A DNA stretch of 64,000 nt from Physcomitrium patens (lineage: Eukaryota > Streptophyta > Bryopsida > Funariales > Funariaceae), in NCBI RefSeq assembly GCF_000002425.4, contig NC_037265.1, positions 5,334,323 to 5,398,322 of the forward strand. Direction: 5' to 3'. Under the pieces are notes generated by a model that had not been told where the DNA came from, ran no database searches, and saw only the letters and a list, made by a program, of their open reading frames with translations. Of the stretch, positions 11,544 to 22,969 are shown one piece after another (the first letter of the stretch is position 1; each line of letters opens with the position of its first letter). A program made the translations under genes and the position numbers.

Positions 11544-12212
11544 ATGGGCGAAATTGGAATGAGTCATGCTATTGATGCAAGAATATATAGAGATGAAGAA
11601 GAGGTTGATATTAGTTACAAGCAACCAACAAATGAAAAGAATGGGTATAATCAACGAATACGTTTCGAAGATTATAGTGACAAGAAAATGGAAACTTTGA
11701 GCCATTATACTCGAAAGCATTGGGCAAGAGCAACTATTGAGGTATTGGTGAAAGTAAGAGATATAGAAGAACCAATAGTTGCTTTAGTCGACCATGGTTC
11801 TGAAATAAATCTCTTGTCTAAAGATCTTTATAAGAAGCAAAAATGGCCAATTGACATGGAACATGGATAGGCAATACGAGCAGCTAATAACACACGGGGC
11901 GAATTATATGGAACTTGTCCAAATGTCAAAATTCGGATTGGGGATGTTGCGACGGAGCAACATTTCTTTGTTCAAGATACAACGTCTTATCCATTGATTT
12001 TAGGACAACCTTATATTATGGCAACACAGATGGAAACAAAAGTACTTGAGGATGGTTCTGCATATGCAAGGATACAGAGCGAAGATGAAAGGAAAGCTAT
12101 ACATTTTCTAACAATACCTCCTAACCATAAACGGAATCAAGATAGGTTGAGGGAGAAACCATTGCCAAAGATTGTTGAAGGATTTAAGGATTTTGGGGAG
12201 GTACCATTGTAA
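11544..12212 (+). pseudogene. Element B aspartic protease region
   Basis: Contains EEPIVALVDHGSEINLLS, with the active-site loop D-H-G-S at about 11790-11801. Downstream is ILGQPYI (about 11997), typical of the conserved hydrophobic-Gly strand of retropepsins. The DHG form is also found in C (near 30320) and E (near 35305), so it is a family trait and not a private change. It would cleave the Gag-Pol precursor. Confidence 0.75.
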
Positions 12213-12289
12213 AGCAAGATTATGGAGGTACAAAAGAGGAGGTATTCTCGCGAGATGAAGGTACCTTTGATGCGAGTTTTATTAATATA

Positions 12290-14170
12290 TTGGAGAATGA
12301 AAATATTATATATAAGAAAGTTGATGATTTTAAAAGAAAAGAAAGAAAAAGATTATATAATATTGAAGGAGAATTACGCAAGTTAGGTACATTGCAAGAT
12401 GATAAGAGGATTTTAGGTGTTTATGAAGAAAATGGACTGGAAGATTTATTGGAATTGATTACATCTATTGGATTAGGGGATAATGATAAGATTGTTGAAA
12501 TTCATTCAAGAGAGGTTTATACCATACTTGAATCTTTTCAAGCACCAGAAGTCATTGTAGAGACGAGATATAAAACGGCGGATAAAAAGGTAAAGCCTGT
12601 TGCCAGACCATTACCAGAAGATTCTAAGGAACAAATGGGAGAAGAATCAAAAGAAGCAAATTTAAGAGATCCAATGAGTATTGGACATCAGTTTACTAAA
12701 GAGACTTTTGAAGAATTGAAGATTGGTTCTAATGTTTCTTTATTGTTGGAGGAAATTACTTGCTTCAAAAAAATGTTGGCCAAACAAGATAGATTGTTTG
12801 CTTTCGCATCTCATGAAATTGGGTGTGTAGATTCAAATATTATAACACCTATGATTATTTTCACTGTACCACATGTACCTTGGAATCTAAGACCGATTCC
12901 AATACCGAGGATACATTTACCTAAATTGGTTGAGCTATTAAAAGAAAAGATAAAGATGAAAATATTGGAACCCTCGTTTGCGCCGTATTCCAGTCGATGG
13001 TTTATGGTACCTAAGAAGAATGGGTCACTACGATTAATTCAAGATATGCAACCGATGAATGCAGTAACTATCAAGAATGCAGGAATTGCACCTATTATAG
13101 ATGAATTTGCTAAAGCATTTGCTAGAAGGGCGATCTATTCAATGGATGACTTGTATTCAGGTTATGATCAATTTCAACTTGCCGAAGAAAGTAGAGATAT
13201 GACAACAATGAGGACACCACTTGGATTGGTTAGAATGTGCACTCTTCCTCAAGGCGCGACCAACTCAGTTGCGCATATGATGAATGGGATGAATAAGGTA
13301 TTGAGAGATTTTATTCCAAAAAAGACTATGCCTTTTCTGGATGATGTTCCTATAAAAAGGTGCAGAGAAGGAGACAAGGATGAAACTTTAGATAAGAGGA
13401 GGTGTCGCAAATATGTTGTTGATCATATACAAGATTGTGAAAAGATTTTAACTCAGCTTGGAGAAGTTCATCTTACATTATTGGGTATGAAGTCCGTATT
13501 TGGAATACGAGAGGTTGTGATTGTTGGACATTTATGTGGATCTTACGGAAGAAAACCAGATCCGACTAAAGTTGATGCAATTGGAAGGATGAAAGAGGAT
13601 TGTGATTCTTTAACAGAGGTTTGCAGGTTTTTAGGTGCATGTGTATTTTATCGAATCTGGATCCCTCATTTTGCTCACATAGCGGATCCATTATATGAAC
13701 TGTTACGCAAGGGTTACCGATTTAAATTGGAAGAAAGGCATATTCAGGCAATACAAAGATTGAAGAAATTATTGATGTCACCTCTAATATTGAGGAAGGT
13801 TGATTATAAGTGCAATAGACTAGTAATTCTTACTGTGGATGCTAGTCCAATTGCCATTGGATGGGCTGTGGGTCAAGATGATTGAAGTAAAAATAGATTT
13901 ACAATTCGATTTGGAGCTAAAGTTTTAAGTATTCGTCAGCGTGCATATTCGCAAGTCAAAAGAGAACTTTGGGGAGTTGTTTTGGCTATGAAAGCTGAAA
14001 AGAACTATTTGATTGGGACAGTAGTAGTAATTGAAACAAATTGCTTGCCATTGCTTGGAATGATTACTAACTGTTCAACGCTAGATATTCCAATGTTGAG
14101 ATGGATTGCTTATATTAAGTCACTAAATCCAGAATTTAAGCATGTTACTAGGAAGGACAATTTAGTAGCA
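12290..14170 (+). pseudogene. Element B reverse transcriptase and RNase H
   Basis: The best-preserved Pol segment of this clade. RT signatures are VPKKNGSLRLIQDMQPMNA, YSGYDQFQL, LPQGATNSVAHMMNGM and PFLDDV (catalytic box FLDD). The connection and RNase H follow, with VDASPIAIGWAVGQDD (about 13840-13885) and DNLVADMLSR (about 14157). About 140 N-terminal residues precede the RT core; the same stretch is kept in C and E. The region is broken in a few places. Confidence 0.85.
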
Positions 14171-14399
14171 GACATGCTATCTCGAGCAAGACACGAGAGG
14201 GAGGACGAAATGGTTGAAGACATTGATGACGTCGGATTGAAATTCTGTTCAATATCAAATCTCAATAGAAAAGACAAGCTATTTCTTGAAGAATCTTATG
14301 AAGGAGAATTATTGGATATTGATCATTACTTGAATACCTTGACTAAGCAGGGGAATTGGTCTACAGAAAAATTCAAACAAATAAGAAAAAAAGCATATG

Positions 14400-15690
14400 G
14401 ATTTTTGCTTTGAGATGGATTCTTATGGAAGAGACCGAAGAAAGGAATTGGGATGCCACAACGAGTGATAGGCAAAAAGGAAGAAAAACTATAATTATTA
14501 AAGGAGTTTCATGATAGTTTATGGGCAAGGCATAGAGGAATCTGGGCTACTTTTGCTAAACTCAAGGAACGATATTGGTGGAAAAATATATATCGAGATG
14601 TGCTCTCATTTGTAGAGTCATGTGAAATCTGTCAATCGTATTCTAATATCCGACATCGAGATGGTCTTCATCCTACGTATCCTTTGGCTATTCATTTTAA
14701 ATAGGTTGTTGATTTGGTTATTATACCAGTTGGATTATGGCTGATGAGATATTTGGTTTTAGCTTGTGAATATTTATCAAATCAAGTAGAAGGAAGAGCA
14801 TTGTGGACAAAATCTACAGAGGAGATTTGTAGGTTTTTGCTTGAAGATGTCATTTGCCGCTACGGATGCATAGGAAAAATCACTGCAGATCGTGGAGAAT
14901 TACATGGACAAGAAGCTCGTAAGTTCTTTGAAAGATGTGGAGTTAAACTATCACTGACTACTGCTTTTAATCCAGAAGGGAATGTAAAAAGTGAACGTGG
15001 TCACCCACCGATTGTGAAAGCATTAGTTAAAGCTTGTAATGGGAAAGTTATAGAGTGGCCACGGCTTTTATCATTTGCATTATGGGCTGATCGAACAACA
15101 CATAGTTCAGTGACAGGATATATGCCATTAGAACTTATGATAGGTCGAAAAACAATTATGCCAATTAAAGAAAAGGTACTTACTTGGAGTATGCTACTAT
15201 GGGAAGATCGAATGACAAGAGAAGAACTTCTGGCTATTAGGATTTGACAATTAGAGCAAAGATCGAAAGATGTGCAGATAGCATTAGAAAGATTAAAAAA
15301 AACAAGGTTATAAAACAAGGTGCAATTCGATAAGCAACATCGATTGAAACCTAAAGCAATCGAGAAAGGTGACTGGGTACTTGTTTATGACAATAGTCTG
15401 GATAATCAACATAGTACTTTGCGGAAATTTTCAAAACGTTGGTTTGGACCTTATGTTGTAACAACTGTTCATGATAATGCGACTTATTCATTACGGGAGT
15501 TAGATGGTACAAAATTGAAAATACCAATTGCAGGGAAGCGAGTAAAAATATTTAAACGAAGACACGCATAGATGAATATGGAAGATCTTAATGAAGGTAT
15601 AGAGATTCCGCAGCAAGAAGATGAAAGTGATTTGGATAATGAAGGTGACGAAGATGAACTGGACAAAGATGTAGAGGATATATTCTGAAT
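14400..15690 (+). pseudogene. Element B integrase with GPY/F module and acidic tail
   Basis: The N-terminal zinc-binding region (about 14500-14640) has HDSLWARH and CEICQ. The DDE core (14714-15247) has ITADRGELHG and GNVKSERGH. The C-terminal module KRWFGPYVV (15320-15571) resembles the GPY/F domain. It is followed by a strongly acidic tail (15573-15690: EDESDLDNEGDEDELDKD). There is no chromodomain. The acidic tail is shared by C and E. Broken. Confidence 0.8.
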
Positions 15691-15737
15691 CAAGCAGCAA
15701 TTGGGTAAATTGGTGCATACTGGAAGATGCACAGGTT

Positions 15738-15750
15738 CAGAGGGGGTGGA
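15738..15750 (+). other. Polypurine tract of element B
   Basis: CAGAGGGGGTGGA directly precedes the 3' LTR start (15751) and is the expected plus-strand primer. The same tract is present, in reverse, next to the 3' LTRs of C (18769-18782) and E (1496-1512). Confidence 0.65.
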
Positions 15751-17076
15751 TGTCGTCTTGTAACACGAGTATACTGTGAAAATATAAAGAAAGGGGACTT
15801 TTATTAATATTCAGTTATCTCAAATATTGGGAGCAACGACCAACTCCAATGCAAATACTGAGTTGCCAGGTTCAGTCACCCCATTACAGTCAGCCGGGAC
15901 ATACTGAAATGCTCCATTCGATTCCAATAACGGGAGTAAGTAGGAAGAGAAAGGACCAATTCACACGACGGGTGAGCCTGGTTCGAAGAGCCAATTGGAT
16001 CCAATTTCAAGAATCCAATCCGGGTCCTCTTACCTTATATGAGACCTGAATTGGCCGAGCAACCCAATGCAGTCTAATTACAAGAAAATCCAGGTCTTAG
16101 TACGGGCCTCAGCTAATCTGACGCGAAGGACCAATTTGATCAAATTACGGGAACATCTAGGTTTTACTACAGGCCTCTTAGCCAATGTGACACGAGGACC
16201 AATTCGACCCAATTACGCGAACATCCAAGTTATTACGGGCATCTTACTCAATATGAGACCTGAATTGGTCGGGCGACTCAATGTGGACCCGAGTACGGGG
16301 TTTCGATTCTGTTTCAAGCTGTCCTATTCTCTATGCCGTTTTAGGGAACGTTATTTTCGGTAAATGGATCTCTTAAAAGTAAAAATGGAGGAGAAAGCTT
16401 TAACGGCGAGAGCCAATTTTGGATCCAAGCTCTGACGGTGAGAGCCAATTTTGGATCTAAGACGGAAGATTGAAGAAAGTCAAAGGATAAGGTTAAGGGG
16501 GAGAATGAGTTTTGGGGGTTTTTTTTGAAGGATCGAGAGAGCTAGCTTCATGCTTCGGGCGGGAAAAGAAGACAGAGAATTAGGGTTTTTTTTCTTCATA
16601 GGGTTTTGAGAAGACTGAGGCAATCGTTGCTGAAGTCAGTGTTGTAATGGTGAATCGGGATTTTTAATGAAGTGGATTTGATTACTCTTGACTGTTTTAT
16701 GAAATCGAGTTATATTTGTGATGAAGAATTAAAAGGGTGTCTATAGGATTGAGTATGCAGAGTGAATGAAATTTATTGGATAAATCTAACGAGACAGTCA
16801 GTAGATACAAGATCGTGAGTATAAAGCGGTGTCGAAGATTAGCAGTTTGGGTTGTTCGGGGTTCTCTGTAATGTCTAGAGACCTACCAACCGGGACAAAA
16901 AGGACTTCGGCGAGCAGTCGAAGGGCATCCGTATAGATTTACGGTGTATTCTTGCAGTCGTTTATATTCCAATAGTGAAAAACTGATAGACGGCTTGACT
17001 ATTGGCGAATCTCCATACTACCTTCTACAGCCAGAGGTCCGGTGCGTTCTCGAGCAGGAAAGTACGTAATACGATA
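15751..17076 (+). repeat. Element B 3' LTR
   Basis: Begins TGTCGTCTTG and ends at ACGATA. It pairs with the 5' LTR at 8411-9768, and the differences are spread evenly. Element A resumes at 17077. Confidence 0.9.
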
Positions 17077-17615
17077 ATGTTTGACTTGTAAAGACAAACA
17101 CCAATGGAATCAAGAAGCGGAAGTTATTTTTGAAGCTTTGAAGACAGCGTCTATTTCTGCACCAATCTTGTATCGTGTTGATTTTTCCAAAGCATTCTTT
17201 ATGGAAACAGATGCATCGGACTTTGCTCTGGGTACGGTTCTATCACAAATAGGAACAGATGACAAACTTCATCCAGTAGCCTTTCATTCAAGAAAATTCT
17301 CAATAGCAGAAATCAATTATGAGATCCACGACTAAAAACTTCTTGCAATTGTGGATTCTTTTCAAGAATGGCATCATTATCTAGAAAGCGCTTCCAATCT
17401 AGCCACCATGTATACGGATCACAAGAACCTTGAATATTTTATGTCAGCACGCGTATTAAATTGTTGCCAAGCTCGTTGGAGCATGTCTTTATTAAGATTC
17501 GAGTTCATCATCATTTATCGGCCAAGAAAATAATAAGGTTTGTCCGATGCCTTATCTAGACATTCTTATCTTGTACCAAAAGAAGGAGATGCAGCTTTTG
17601 AGCAACAAAGAACGG
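17077..17615 (+). pseudogene. Element A RNase H region (continues after insertion B)
   Basis: Shows TCKDKHQWNQEAEVIF, FMETDASDFALGTVLS (first RNase H catalytic Asp context), YTDHKNLEYF and RPRK. These match D RNase H (24460-24967) closely. The segment is then interrupted by element C at 17616. Confidence 0.85.
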
Positions 17616-18768
17616 TATCGTATTACGTGCTTTCCTGCTCGAGAGCATGCCGGCGTCTGGCTGTAGAAGGTAGTATGGAGATTTGCTAGTATTCAAGCAG
17701 TCTATCAATTTTTGGCTGTTTGAATACAAACGATTGCAAAAATATACCGTAAATCTATACAGATGTCCTTCGATTGCTCACCGAAATCCTTTTTATCCCA
17801 GTCGGTAGGTCTCTAGATGTTACAGAGAACCCCGAATAACCCAATCTGCTAATCTCTGATACCGCTTTATATTCGCGACCTTGTATCCACTGACCGTCTT
17901 GTTAGATTAACCCAATAAATTTCATTCACTCTGCATACTCAATCCTATAGACACCCTTTTAATTCTTCAATCACAGACATAACTTCGATTTTACAAAACA
18001 GTCAAGAGTAATCATACCTACTTCATTAAAACCTCGATTCACTAGTACAGCACTGACTTCAGCAACGATTGCCTCAATCTTTCCAAAACCCTATGAAGAA
18101 AAAAAAACTCCAATCCTCTATCTTTTTTCTCTGCCCGAAACATGAAGCTAGCTCTCCGACCCTTCTTTCCCAAAACCTTATTCTCTCCCCTTTCATTTCT
18201 TAACCTATCCTCCCTTTTAATCCTAATTCTCCCCTCTTTCAAACCGTAGCCTCTGAATTTCTTCAATCTTCCATCTTGGATCCGGAATTGGCTCCGTCGT
18301 CAGAGCTTTCTCCTCCGTTTTTACCTTTAAGAGATCTTTTTATCGAAAAGACATTCTCGGAAAGGCACAAAGGACGGAACAGCCTGAAACGGAATCAGAA
18401 CCCCCATAATTAGGACCACATCGAGTCGCCCGACTAATTCAAGTCTCATATTGTCTAAGAGGCCCATAGTAAGACCAGGATGTTCTCGTAATTGGATCGC
18501 ATTGGGTTGCCCGACCAAGTCAGGTCTCATATTGAATAAGAGGCCCGTAATAGGACCTAGATTGGATGTCTTGAAATTAGATCTAATTGGCTCTTCGAAC
18601 TAGGCTCACCCGTCGTTGAATTGGTCCTTTTTCTTTCTGCTAACTCCCATTATTGGAATCAAACGGAGCATTTCAGTATGCCCCAGTTGACTGTAATGGA
18701 AAAAATGAATCTTAATAAAAGTCCCCTTTCTTTACATTTTCATAGTATACTCGTATTACAACACGACA
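17616..18768 (-). repeat. Element C 3' LTR (1153 bp)
   Basis: Inverse of the B LTR. It begins TATCGTATTACG and ends ACACGACA, with the C polypurine tract (minus strand) next to it at 18769-18782. It is shorter than the B LTR, partly because it has fewer internal 60-81-bp units. Confidence 0.85.
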
Positions 18769-18841
18769 TCCACCCCCTCTAAACTTGTGCATCCTCCGGT
18801 AGGCACCAATTTATCCAATTGTTGTTTGATTTAGAATATAT

Positions 18842-21480
18842 TCTCTACATCTTTGTCCAGTTCGTCTTCGTCACCTTCATTATCCAAATCACTTTCATCT
18901 TCTTGCTACAAAATCTCTATACCTTCCTTAAGATCTTCCATATTCATCTTCGCATGTCTTCGTTTAAATATTTTTACTCGCTTCCCTGCAATTGGTATTT
19001 TTAATTTTGTACCATCTAACTCCCGTAATGAGTAAGTTGCATTATCATGAACAGTTGTTACTACATATGGTCTAAACCAACGTTTTGAAAATTTCCACAA
19101 AGCGCTATGTTGATTGCTTTAGGTTTCAATCGATGTTGCTTATCGAATTGCACCTTATTTTATAACCTTGTTTTTTTTAGTCTTTCTAATGCTATCTGCA
19201 CATCTTCCGATCTTTGCTCTAATTGTCAAATCCTAATAGCCAGAAGTTCTTCTCTTGTCATTCGATCTTCCCATGGTAGCATACTCCAAGTAAGTACCTT
19301 TTCTTTAATTGGCATAATTGTTTTTCGACCTATCATAAGTTCTAATGGCATATATCCTGTCACTGAACTATGTGTTGTTCGATCAGCCCATAATGCAAAT
19401 GATAAAAGCCGTGGCCACTCTATAACTTTCCCATTACAAGCTTTAACTAATGCTTTCACAATCGGTGGGTGACCACGTTCACTTTTTACATTCCCTTCTG
19501 GATTAAAAGCAGTAGTCAGTGATAGTTTAACTCCACATCTTTCAAAGAACTTACGAGCTTCTTGTCCATGTAATTCTCCACGATCTGCAGTGATTTTTCC
19601 TATGCATCCGTAGCGGCAAATGACATCTTCAAGCAAAAACCTACAAATCTCCTCTGTAGATTTTGTCCACAATGCTCTTCCTTCTACTTGATTTGATAAA
19701 TATTCACAAGCTAAAACCAAATATCTCATCAGCCATAATCCAACTGGTATAATAACCAAATCAACAACCTATTTAAAATGAATAGCCAAAGGATACGTAG
19801 GATGAAGACCATCTCGATGTCGGATATTAGAATACGATTGACAGATTTCACATGACTCTACAAATGAGAGCACATCTCGATATATATTTTTCCACCAATA
19901 TCGTTCCTTGAGTTTAGCAAAAGTAGCCCAGATTCCTCTATGCCTTGCCCATAAACTATCATGAAACTCCTTTAATAATTATAGTTTTTCTTCCTTTTTG
20001 CCTATCACTCGTTGTGGCATCCCAATTCCTTTCTTCGGTCTCTTCCATAAGAATCCATCTCAAAGCAAAAATCCATATGCTTTTTTTCTTATTTGTTTGA
20101 ATTTTTCTGTAGACCAATTCCCCTGCTTAGTCAAGGTATTCAAGTAATGATCAATATCCAATAATTCTCCTTCATAAGATTCTTCAAGAAATAGCTTGTC
20201 TTTTCTATTGAGATTTGATATTGAACAGAATTTCAATCCGACGTCATCAATGTCTTCAACCATTTCGTCCTCCCTCTCGTGTCTTGCTCGAGATAGCATG
20301 TCTGCTACTAAATTGTCCTTCCTAGTAACATGCTTAAATTCTGGATTTAGTGACTTAATATAAGCAATCCATCTCAACATTGGAATATCTAGCGTTGAAC
20401 AGTTAGTAATCATTCCAAGCAATGGCAAGCAATTTGTTTCAATTACTACTACTGTCCCAATCAAATAGTTCTTTTCAGCTTTCATAGCCAAAACAACTCC
20501 CCAAAGTTCTCTTTTGACTTGCGAATATGCACGCTGACGAATACTTAAAACTTTAGCTCCAAATCGAATTGTAAATCTATTTTTACTTCAATCATCTTGA
20601 CCCACAGCCCATCCAATGGCAATTGGACTAGCATCCACAGTAAGAATTACTAGTCTATTGCACTTATAATCAACCTTCCTCAATATTAGAGGTGACATCA
20701 ATAATTTCTTCAATCTTTGTATTGCCTGAATATGCCTTTCTTCCAATTTAAATCGGTAACCCTTGCGTAACAGTTCATATAATGGATCCGCTATGTGAGC
20801 AAAATGAGGGATCCAGATTCGATAAAATACACATGCACCTAAAAACCTGCAAACCTCTGTTAAAGAATCACAATCCTCTTTCATCCTTCCAATTGCATCA
20901 ACTTTAGTCGGATCTGGTTTTCTTCCGTAAGATCCACATAAATGTCCAACAATCACAACCTCTCGTATTCCAAATACGGACTTCATACCCAATAATGTAA
21001 GATGAACTTCTCCAAGCTGAGTTAAAATCTTTTCACAATCTTGTATATGATCAACAACATATTTGCGACACCTCCTCTTATCTAAAGTTTCATCCTTGTC
21101 TCCTTCTCTGCACCTTTTTATAGGAACATCATCCAGAAAAGGCATAGTCTTTTTTGGAATAAAATCTCTCAATACCTTATTCATCCCATTCATCATATGC
21201 GCAACTGAGTTGGTCGCGCCTTGAGGAAGAGTGCACATTCTAACCAATCCAAGTGGTGTCCTCATTGTTGTCATATCTCTACTTTCTTCGGCAAGTTGAA
21301 ATTGATCATAACCTGAATACAAGTCACCCATTGAATAGATTGCCCTTCCAGCAAACGCCTTAGCAAATTCATCTACAATAGGTACAATTCCTGCATTCTT
21401 GATAGTTACTGCATTCACCGGTTGCATATCTTGAATAAAACGTAGTGATCCATGCTTCTTAGGTACCGTAAACCATCAAC
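18842..21480 (-). pseudogene. Element C integrase, RNase H and RT (left part)
   Basis: In minus-strand order: RT (20588-21480, YSGYDQFQLAEESRD, LPQGATNSVAH, PFLDDV), RNase H (20060-20650, VDASPIAIGWAVGQDD, DNLVADMLSR), integrase zinc region and DDE core (19226-20000, ITADRGELHG, GNVKSERGH), GPY/F-like end (18906-19100) and acidic tail (about 18842-18960). Nearly identical to B. Broken. Confidence 0.85.
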
Positions 21481-21589
21481 TAGAATATGGTGCAAATGAG
21501 GGTTTCAATATTTTCATCTTTATCTTTTCTTTTAATAGTTCCACCAATTTAGATAAATGTACCCTCGATATTGGAATCAGTCTTAGATT

Positions 21590-21957
21590 TCAAGGTACAT
21601 GCGGTACAGTGAAGATAACCATAGGTGTTATAATATTTGGATCTACACACCCAATTTCATAAGATTCGAAGGTAAACAATCTAACTTGTTTAGTCAACAT
21701 CTTTTTGAAGCAAGTAATTTCCTCCAGCAATAAAGAACCATCAGAACCAATCTTCAATTCTTCAAAAGTCTCTTTAGTAAACTGATGTCCAATTCTCATT
21801 GGATCTCTTAAACTTGCTTCTTTTGATGCTTCTCCCATTTGTTCCTTAGAATCTTCTAGTAATGGTCCGACAACAGGCTTTATCTTCTTATCTACCGTTT
21901 TATATCTCGTCTCTACAGTGACTTCTGGTGCTTGAAAAGATTCAAGTATGGTATAAA
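21590..21957 (-). pseudogene. Element C pol N-terminal part, left of insertion D
   Basis: Matches B at about 12530-12890 (ILESFQAPEV, HQFTKETFEELKIGS, FTVPHVP). It is interrupted at 21957 by element D; the upstream part of the same coding region continues at 28247-28477. Confidence 0.8.
21953..21957. repeat. Target-site duplication ATAAA, left of element D
   Basis: ATAAA precedes the D LTR at 21958 and follows its other end at 28247-28251. The C coding sequence is continuous across the two sites. Confidence 0.9.
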
Positions 21958-22117
21958 TGTCACGGACACAAAATACAGACTTGAAATCTAACAAGAAGTT
22001 CAAGAAGAAGTGGCAGAACTAGATTAAACAGATGAGTACAAGATCAACACCAGAAAGGTGAGCTAGAACTCCAAGAGATGTGTTGTCGAGACTGAAGAAC
22101 TCTTCAGCCTCGATCCC

Positions 22118-22125
22118 TATATATA
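22118..22125 (-). promoter_or_regulatory. TATA box of element D LTR (left copy)
   Basis: TATATATA, about 40 bp downstream (minus-strand sense) of the GAA/TTC array. The other LTR has it at 27912-27919. It is the probable core promoter. Confidence 0.6.
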
Positions 22126-22165
22126 CTCCTACTTAAGAAGCTTCTTAAGCTACTTCTATTAACTA

Positions 22166-22345
22166 AGAAGCTTCTAGAAGGTTCCAGAGGCTTCCTTTCT
22201 AGAAGGTTCTAGAAACTTCTCGAGCTACTTCTATTAACTAGGAAGCTTCTAGAAAGTTCCAGTGGATTCCTTTCTAGAAGCTTCTAGAAACTTCTCTTCT
22301 AGAAGGTTCCAGAGACTTCCTTTCTAGAAGCTTCTAGAAACTTCT
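22166..22345 (-). promoter_or_regulatory. Heat-shock-element-like array in element D 3' LTR
   Basis: 180 bp in a continuous 5-bp register in which almost every pentamer fits nGAAn or nTTCn, for example aGAAg cTTCt aGAAg gTTCc from 22166. The only clear gap is at 22226-22240. A less regular continuation runs to 22440. Alternating nGAAn/nTTCn units are the known binding form for heat-shock transcription factor. The array is upstream of the LTR TATA box in the element's sense direction. Function is inferred. Confidence 0.6.
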
Positions 22346-22499
22346 CTCTAAAAGGTTCCAGAGGCTTCTCTTCTAGAAGGTTCCAAAGGCTTGTTTTTTA
22401 GAAGGTTCTAAAAACTTCTCTCTAGAAAGTTCTAAGGAATATGTCCCTAACATCACCCCCTCCTTTAGCTTCGAGGTCTCTGAGAAGCAATGTCGTTGA

Positions 22500-22853
22500 T
22501 CAGTACCAACGCAAGAAAATGAAGATCTGACGTATAACTTCTGCTATGAACTCCAACTGTTGTTCACGAGGCAAGTGGTTCATTGATCCTTGAAGCCAAC
22601 GGTAGTGGCCCACGCCTTCGACTTGTGACCAAGCATGAACTTCCGTATCCTCATTGTGAAATTATCCTACAAACACGCCTTTTGGTTGACCATCGTAAGT
22701 AGGATCGATCTCAAATACGATCACCAGTGATCGGTTACTCGGTATCCTCTGTCATCGTCGTGGTACATGTAGTTCTTCATCTCGGGGTCGCCTTTGTGAG
22801 CTACTCGGTTGCGATACTCTGATTGGCATAGTATCTATCTCTTGGCTATCCAT
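22500..22853 (-). pseudogene. Element D post-chromodomain small ORF
   Basis: Minus-strand frame starting at an ATG at 22853 (MDSQEIDTMPIRVSQPSS) and closing at 22500, between the chromodomain region (22970-23296) and the 3' LTR. It has conserved segments RPRDEEL, SLVIVFEIDPTYDGQP, GVGHYRWLQGSMNHL and REQQLEFIAEVI. The same segments recur in A (34168-34350), H (43832-44160, minus) and K (about 58300-58750). It has a couple of breaks in this copy. No known domain is recognised. Confidence 0.6.
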
Positions 22854-22969
22854 ATCAAAAGACCAAACTACGATCTATCTTGGAGAAAATAACTACATCA
22901 ACTATGAATTTTGTTGGTGCTCTCCCCTTTTCTTATATTGCTGGGAGAACAAGCTTCAGAAAGAAGCTA

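Larger units (their letters stand above)
8411..17076 (+). mobile_element. Element B: long-LTR Ty3/gypsy retrotransposon inserted in A
   Basis: A full-length layout: LTR (8411-9768), primer site, gag, protease, RT, RNase H, integrase, polypurine tract, LTR (15751-17076). It lies inside the RT/RNase H boundary of element A. The flanking 4-mers ACAT and ATGT could be a decayed 4-bp target duplication. The LTR ends are inverted TGTCGTAT/ATACGACA. No chromodomain is present. Coding parts are long but carry several breaks. The LTRs are more diverged from each other than those of A or D. Confidence 0.9.
21958..22452 (-). repeat. Element D 3' LTR
   Basis: 495 bp, bounded by TGTCACGG and CCCTAACA as read on the window strand, and paired with 27752-28246. 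More than half of it is an array of GAA/TTC pentamers (22166-22440), followed in the sense direction by TATATATA at 22118-22125. Confidence 0.9.

Noticed and set aside
15484-15732. Serine-rich minus-strand ORF in element B
   Set aside because: Antisense of the acidic integrase tail; Glu/Asp codons read backwards give the Ser/Phe bias.
22100-22452. Hairpin or CRISPR-like repeat array
   Set aside because: The repeats have no spacers and follow a 5-bp GAA/TTC register inside a fungal LTR, so a regulatory array fits and CRISPR does not.
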